From Morinoia aosen (lineage: Eukaryota > Arthropoda > Malacostraca > Amphipoda > Talitridae), in assembly GCA_030386875.1 (NCBI GenBank), contig CM059572.1:38933732-38997731 (forward strand): a stretch of DNA of 64,000 bases, given 5' to 3'. A program made the position numbers and the translations under genes. Of this stretch, positions 57,903-64,000 are shown piece by piece. Numbering within the stretch: the stretch's first letter is position 1; each line of letters begins with the position of its first letter. The notes under the pieces are model-generated. The model saw nothing but the letters and a program-made list of their open reading frames with translations, was not told where the DNA came from and searched no databases.

Positions 57903-58255
57903 CCGGTCGTGGATCTGGGTTTTCAAGTCTGGTCGTGGATTTAGGGCTTAGAAAGCTGGTCGTGGATCTGGGGTTTGGAAAGCTGGTCGTGGATCTGGGG
58001 TTTGGAAGAATGGTCGTACTTCTGGGGTTTGGAAGAATGGTCGTACTTCTGGAGTTTGGAAAGCTGGTCGTGGATCTGGGTTTGGAAAGCTGGTCATGGA
58101 TCTGGGTTTGGAAAGCTGGTCGTGGATCTAGGGCTTAGAAAGCTGGTCGTGGATCTAGGGCTTAGAAAGCTGGTCGTGGATCTAGGGTTTGGAAAGCTGG
58201 TTGTGGAGATCTGGGGTTTGGAAGGCTGGTCGTGGATCTAAGGCATGGAAGGCAG
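57903..58255. repeat. 27-bp minisatellite (13 units)
   Basis: The unit is GGTCGTGGATCTGGGGTTTG then GAAAGCT, with GGCTTAGAAAGCT and GAATGGTCGTACTTCT variants and one GTGGAGATC insertion. With a 27-bp period the + frames read a repeated nine-residue peptide (LVVDLGFGK in one frame, WSWIWGLES in another). Neither has a credible start or flanking coding sequence, so it is treated as non-coding. Confidence 0.95.
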
Positions 58256-61200
58256 GATACGAATAGGGAAAATGAAAAGGTAGACTCCGATCTGGAGTTT
58301 GAAAGGACTTTTGAACAACACCTGAGAACAGCTGCAAAGAATAATGTTATGATTCAAATTTTGAAATTCAAATAGCCTTTAAAAATCACAAGGAATGGGA
58401 AATGAAGATGCTCGAACGTATTTGATACGCGCAGCAGAAAATCATGTAGCGAGGTGTGAAGTAAGAATGAATAAAACTAAACTGACTACATTCGACCTAG
58501 GACGAAAGAAGTACGAATTCCATCAGTGAGATACATTTTTCTGGGAGTAGCAAATCACGCAAGGAAAACTCGTTAGACTGCTTTCAAAGACGGGTGTAGA
58601 AAAATTGTTCATTTTTATTTCAACTGGCCAAAAGAAACCACATTTGATTACTGACCACTGATTTTAGCTTCCGTAGTAGAATATTCTATTTTGAGAGTTA
58701 GGATGCGATAATCAGAATTTTAGTTCAAAGGCAATTGAACGTTCACTTAGGTATGAAATTTAACTGCAAAAAATTAGGAGTAACACGTTCGGTAAAGATT
58801 CTGAAGTCATTTTCATTGCTCAGATTACAGATGATGTGTATAAAATTTTTACCGTTTTTGAACGACTTTTCCTTGCTAAGGGTATAAATTTCTACGAAAA
58901 AGTACAAGCTCTCTGGAGGCACAAAAGGACGGCATTTCATTAATGCGTTTTTGAAAGTCGCGATCGTTTATTGGCTCATGAAAGAAAAACAGGAGACCAT
59001 TTTCCAAGAGCCGTTCAAAAACTTTGTTTTCATTCAATTTATCCGAGATGAAAGACCTCCTGAAGTACTTTAATTTAGAGGGATACGCTCCCTTTTTTGA
59101 AGAGGGCCTTGAAAGTAAGTAAGCCACAATCATTTTTTTTACTTCGGTCATGTAAGCTTCCATGCAAATTGAGGACTCGAGCATTTTAAATTCATGCATT
59201 CCAGATCTGGTGAGCGCATCTGGCGTGCTCTTGCATGTTCCCTCTTCAAGTGAACCGATGAGAAGCAGTCCAGCGCTGGTCGATGAGCACTCTAGAACTC
59301 GAAGAAATTGTGTTTTATTGAAAGATTCATGAATACAAATATCAAACTTAGCGCTTCGTTTGCTACTGGAGAGTAGTTAACGAGTCTGAAAATGTTAAGT
59401 TTTAGGGAAAAGTATTTTTTTCGTGCTTAATGACGAATCACTGCTTGAGACTGAACCTTTAGACATCTGTATAGAGAGTGGAGGTCGCTCACAATATTTA
59501 TAAGGTTGACAACTGTATATTTAATTCTGAACAATCGACACTGCCGAAGAATATTAATTAGCAGGAATTTTGACGCACGATTATTTTTTACAAAACAAAC
59601 ACATTTGCAATTAAATGTGGTGTGGAAAATTATCGCTGCTTTCTATGTATTAATGTGTTTGAAACGTCTCGTAGTGAAGTGAATATAAATTTTTTCTGAA
59701 TTAAGTTGAGAAATCCACATTTGGTTTCCTGCATCACTACCTTCATCTCGCATTTTTTATATTTCGGCATTTACACTCAGAAATAATGAAGCGAAATGTT
59801 TTCCCGCATCGTCTAGCTGAGCATTTGATTTTGAGCATTTTTCTGTATAAATGATTAACTTCACTCTGCATTCCTTATTTTTATGACGACAAATACTTTT
59901 TAAGGACAGTACATTAGTGTTGCACAAAAATTCCAGTCGAAAGTCGTAAAGATGAGTTTTTTTACGCGTTTAGTGAACTGTGACCGAAATAATTCACACA
60001 TGAATGCAGACAAATAACCTTTCACCCGTGACAATTGTTAACTTTATGTTATAATAGTTTGAGGAACTCAAACTATAATACGGATTGATATAAAATGACA
60101 TACTGGGATGGCTACAATATTACGTCTGTTATCTACTGATGGACACTGCTTTTTATTACGCTGGTTGCTATGATGCTGATGTTAAACTAATACTGGGGCG
60201 AGCTAAATATTGCATCCGTTAACTCTATTTGACCCTAACCTTCAAACATCTGAAATTTCAATCACATGATACATCAAAGGCGAGAATCAATGCACTCACT
60301 ACATTATTTCCGGCGCTACAAAAGGGCTGCGTTTCTTCATTAAAATGTAATACTACCACTTCGAACGTGCAATAACTCCCACGGGGGCGCACGAGGTCGA
60401 CTGCTGCCACCGGCGCTGCGTCCCTCAGACCCGGCGGCGCTGATTAGAACTTTTACCTCCTATGTCCCTACAACGACTTGCAGCTGGCATTTGGTGACAG
60501 TAACTTCTAATGACCTGACTTTTAAAAGGCAATATTCGTTTATTGACGCCGCCTTTAAAAGGCTGTAGCGTGCATATTGAAGGGAGCGGGCCCAGCGCTT
60601 CTACAGCCCTCGCTCATTAAGTCTGCCATATAGCACAGTTTAGAGTGAGTGATGTGGGTGGTGTCACGCGCCTGGTATGGTGCTTTGGGGCGAGATCGCT
60701 GTGTATCGTGGCTGGATGAGCTAAGAGATATGACGTGTGTGGGGTGAGAAAGGGCCGTTGTATGCGGTAAATTTAGGATGTTTCGTGCGTGTTAAAGAGT
60801 GGAGTTTTTGATGAATTGTGTGTCTGATGGTGTGGATCTCGGCTTTGTTGTGATTCAGGTCGGGGTCAAAACTTTTGCTTAGAACGATACTGAACATATA
60901 TCATACTTTCTTCTCAGTGGTTAACCGCAAACTATCACTTGCGAGAGTAATACATGAATGTCCCTGAAAACACGGTTAAATTTTACAACACGTAAGTATT
61001 GTTTCGTTCAACTTACTTCTATGGAAATAAATTTTGGCGAACTCGTTCAAGGGAATGCATACGCGCCGATAAGCAGGTACAGCAAAATCTTGTTCTTCTT
61101 ATTTGGTGCCTAGTAATCTTTCCCAGCAATAGCTCATCGGAGGTTGCCTCGTATGTATGCAACCGTCATAGGCGCAAATTGTCCTGCGGTGCTATCTCGC

Positions 61201-62570
61201 GCGGGAGCACACACGGCTGAAAACAGCGCTTTCGTTGAAACCCACTCGAATGCATTTAAGACGTATCTTTATAAATGAAATCATGACGCTTCTGAAAGCA
61301 TCAGCCACTCTTTAACTGTTTTGACTGAAGCGTGTTATTATGTTTTGAGTTGAAGTCAATGTAATTATTTTTTAAATTCGGAGTCATCGAGTGCGTTCAA
61401 AAATAAAGACCGTAGACCCAGCTGGCATAACACGCCTGAACTCTTGCCGCTGAGTGCCACGCACGTCCGACTGCGCTCGGGAAACTTCGCTAATTTTCTT
61501 GCCAAGATTCAATCTCATGACCGAAATATTTTTTGCAAGATTGAAGTAATTGAACGCCAATTAGGTCTTGAGGGTTTAAGCCTCCTATAACTTCTGTATT
61601 TGAACTTATGGTTTTCTGATGAACTCATCGTTGCTTTACAGCAGTGCTAATGATTGTGTTTGCTGCTCTGATATATAAGTACGTCCATAAATGAGCTCAC
61701 TGCTCTAATTACACACAGCTTGAGCATAGTACTGAAATGACTCTCTAAGTGCGGTTTTATTTCAAGTGAATTATTTGTTAGAACATGCATTTATAAAACG
61801 ATTTCTGTTCCTCGACTACCGCTCAATGAATATTTGCTCTGAGGCAAAACGCTTCACTTCATAGCAATAGTTAAACGATGAGGATATATGTTCGACAGCT
61901 TTAAAGTTATCTTGTAGTCATAAGAATAGTTATTATTTTTCACGAAAACGCAGTGCTGGTGAGCTACTTCACTTCAATCTTTTTTGTACATATTGTTGGA
62001 TGTAGCAGACAGCAGCACAAGGCAAAATTAAGGCGTAATAAATTATGAAAAAGTTTCATTTTTTTCGTGATCTTTTGTGTCAATATAACGTAAACGAGTA
62101 CGCTAGTGAGCAATATTTAATGACATATTTGTTGGCAGGCAAGGCTTCCCTTACTTAGCTATTTGTTCACTGCACAGGGACAAAAAAATTCAGAGAAATA
62201 TAACTACCCACTCTTCTGAGTTGAGTATTCTCAGAATTTTGCTTGTTAGATTCCACTTTCAAAGTTTCGAGAAGGATCTACGGCATTAAAATCTACGAAG
62301 GGCTTACGCATTTGATCGGATAAAGCCGGTGCAGTTTTATGAGCAGCAAATGCTGATTTATCATTGTCATTACATTTACTACGGCGTTTGCGCTGTTTTA
62401 TTAGCTCGATAATTGAGTTGAGACAAACGAGTTTCATTACTCTGCCGGGCATCGAGGGCGAGGGCTTGAGAGGATAAATTTCCAATGCATTGCCCATTAC
62501 GTGGCGACTAATTCAGGCCGGGCAGCTGGGAGCGGCACGGTGCGCACTCTGCGTGCAGTAAGACTGACTT
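58256..62570. other. No confident gene; minus ORF at 58876-59199
   Basis: The 107-codon minus ORF at 58876-59199 is Lys/Glu/Phe/Leu-rich and looks somewhat protein-like for AT-rich DNA, and a second open frame follows it at 58743-58940. Neither was recognised; it may be a decayed element fragment. GC-rich sequence at 60360-60660 and the block at 62400-62530 have balanced composition and may be regulatory. Confidence 0.35.
60048..60079. repeat. Short perfect hairpin
   Basis: ATAGTTTGAG-GAA-CTCAAACTAT: a 10-bp perfect stem, extendable to 14 bp with one mismatch, and a 3-base loop. No T-run or gene context gives it a role. Confidence 0.6.
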
Positions 62571-62690
62571 ACCCAGTCTAACTTTTTCGCCGCCTGCATA
62601 CATGTTTTCGCTGCCTATCAGATTTAATCGCTTAAATCGCTTGGGCGGTGAAAAACATGCATGCAGGTGACGAAAAAAGTTAAACTGGGT
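62571..62690. repeat. 120-bp hairpin with about 46-bp arms
   Basis: The left arm starts ACCCAGTCTAACTTTTTCG (62571). The reverse complement of the right arm, which ends at 62690, starts ACCCAGTTTAACTTTTTTCG. Both continue with CCTGCATACATG/CCTGCATGCATG and TTTTCGCTGCC/TTTTCACCGCC. The loop is about 26 bases. Its size would suit a microRNA-like precursor if transcribed, or a very small foldback MITE. No target duplication was found at its ends. Confidence 0.75.
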
Positions 62691-63706
62691 CGCTGAGGAG
62701 GCTGTTCTCTGGTTTGTAAAGGACAGCTAGCGGCGGTTATCAACACTTGAGCCGCGCCATGCGGGGTGTACAGGTCTCAACCTCCATCTCTTGCGCCTAT
62801 ATTACTTAGTGCTAAAACTCAAGTTCGTTTTCAAACGTGTGAGTATTGCGAACATTGTTCAAAATTATGAGGATTTTGAAGTTTTTTATATAATTTTTCA
62901 TGTATAGTGTACTTAGTATGATGTTCTACATCACACTGGATACCAGTTTTTTACAAGCAGAGCTGTGATTCATTTTACCGGCGCAAATTGAAGCCGATTC
63001 CTCTAACAGCATTACTCAAATTTGAAAATGCCGGGAATGCATCGAGGAAATTCATCTACCAGGCCATATTTTCGGTAGAAAACACAAGATCTAACTACAT
63101 ACAATACATTGCCACAGTGTGATCCGGAAACGATCTCACAGCCTCAAATTTTTTTATTAAATTCAATGTCACCGAAGCCAATCGAAAAGTTCAGCTCCTG
63201 TTAGGCTCCTGCATGTTGTTGGATGGGAATGCTAACGAGGATCTGAAGCAGGAGTGAAAACTTCTGTTCCAAGAATGGCTCGCGAATAAATTTTAAGGTT
63301 CATCTCTCGCTATTAAACACCAAAAGCAGAATTGCTACTGAGAAATAATGAAGCAATTGTGTGAAGGAGGCTTTTAGGAACATAGGCTTTTGTGTGTTAG
63401 TGCTGGGTGTCCGTGTAGAGGAATGAGGTTAAGTTCTCTCACTTTTATAAGAGTGCTGGGGCTGAGAGGCATCACGTGCAGCTCGTAGAACTATCGAGAG
63501 TAACAGCTACAATGTCATACGAGCCTGAAAATCGGTTGTTTACTTGTTTTAATATAAGGAAATCGTGGACACTTGGCTTTTTTGGCCTTCATCTACGAAC
63601 AGACAAATTTTGTTTTTTTTTGCAGAAATTTGGACTTTGTACGTATTCTATACTCATTTTATTGCGCATATGGCATCACTTAAAAATATACCACTAATTG
63701 ATCGAT
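62691..63706. other. Nothing seen
   Basis: AT-rich with short ORFs only. Confidence 0.55.
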
Positions 63707-64000
63707 AGGAACCAGCGCGACCACGGGGAACATGTGAGGTCCCAAGCGGGAGGCTTGGCAGGATTTTTTGTTGCAATAGATCAGATTTTTGATTTCCTTA
63801 CAGACCATTTCATTTCAGTTCAGTGTTGTTCGTTTTTCAGCTCCTATTACTTTCTTCTTCCACTTTTACATTGCTTAATGAGCTTTTTTTCAATCTTGCT
63901 GTTTCTATGCGCAGGATGCAGACCATACTTTGTACATAGATTTCCCGTTTCCTTGATTCAATTAAAAAAACATGTTCCTTTCCTGGGAAGACTTTTGTCG
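63707..64000 (+). mobile_element. Unnamed SINE-like retroposon, copy K (runs off the window)
   Basis: Starts near AACCAGCGCGACCACGGGGA, the counterpart of AATTAGCGCTCCCAGGGG. It continues with GTGAGGTCCCAAGCGGGAGG, CAGACCATTTCATTTCAGTT, TTTCTATGCGCAGGATGC and TTTGTACATAGATTTCCCG, and reaches the window end before its tail. Divergent copy. Confidence 0.75.

Noticed and set aside
57800..58241. Repeat protein with a nine-residue unit
   Set aside because: The 27-bp period keeps frames open automatically. Two different + frames are open and neither has flanking coding sequence.

Overview
The window looks like non-coding DNA from an animal, most likely an arthropod with a large, repeat-rich genome. 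Evidence is AT-rich sequence without operons or long ORFs, relics of Penelope-like, Tc1/mariner and piggyBac-like elements typical of arthropods, many short retroposons with target-site duplications, and a high density of tandem repeats. The species cannot be named from the sequence.

The only convincing host coding signal is a short first exon at 3539-3596 (+). It has a good start context, a signal-peptide-like N-terminus and a strong GTGAGT donor in phase 1. If real, much of the rest may be its first intron. All other ORFs are at most about 130 codons unless they lie in a tandem repeat, and none resembles a known host protein.

Layout. 1-3.4 kb: AT-rich flank with small GC-richer islands. 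3.4-3.6 kb: the candidate exon. 5.0-8.8 kb: about 140 copies of a 23-bp satellite, bracketed by two oppositely oriented TTAA-ended piggyBac-like MITEs. 12.0-12.35 kb: Tc1-like transposase relic (-). 14.8-16.5 kb: 5'-truncated Penelope-like element with long inverted arms and a 13-bp target duplication. 20.3-20.6 kb: decayed minisatellite. 24.7 kb: third MITE. 25.2-26.3 kb: two neighbouring 20-bp minisatellites that look like one ancestral array. 34.6-36.2 kb: mariner-like element with a broken transposase, followed by a GC-rich retroposon tail. 37.6 kb: purine tract. 39.7-40.1 kb: 31-bp minisatellite. 41.3 kb: fourth MITE, carrying a nested retroposon. 46.6 kb: 79-bp repeats. 48.2 kb: 26-bp repeats. 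49.7-50.3 kb: small mariner-like element with long TIRs. 53.9-54.5 kb: 29-bp minisatellite. 57.9-58.3 kb: 27-bp minisatellite. 62.6 kb: long hairpin.

The most distinctive item is an unrecognised short retroposon family of about 360 bp, with 11 copies between 19 kb and the right edge, all on the + strand. Several copies have clear target-site duplications and (TAATC)n tails, which mark it as a SINE or a LINE 3' end. All repeat calls come from reading the sequence by eye; no database or alignment program was used.
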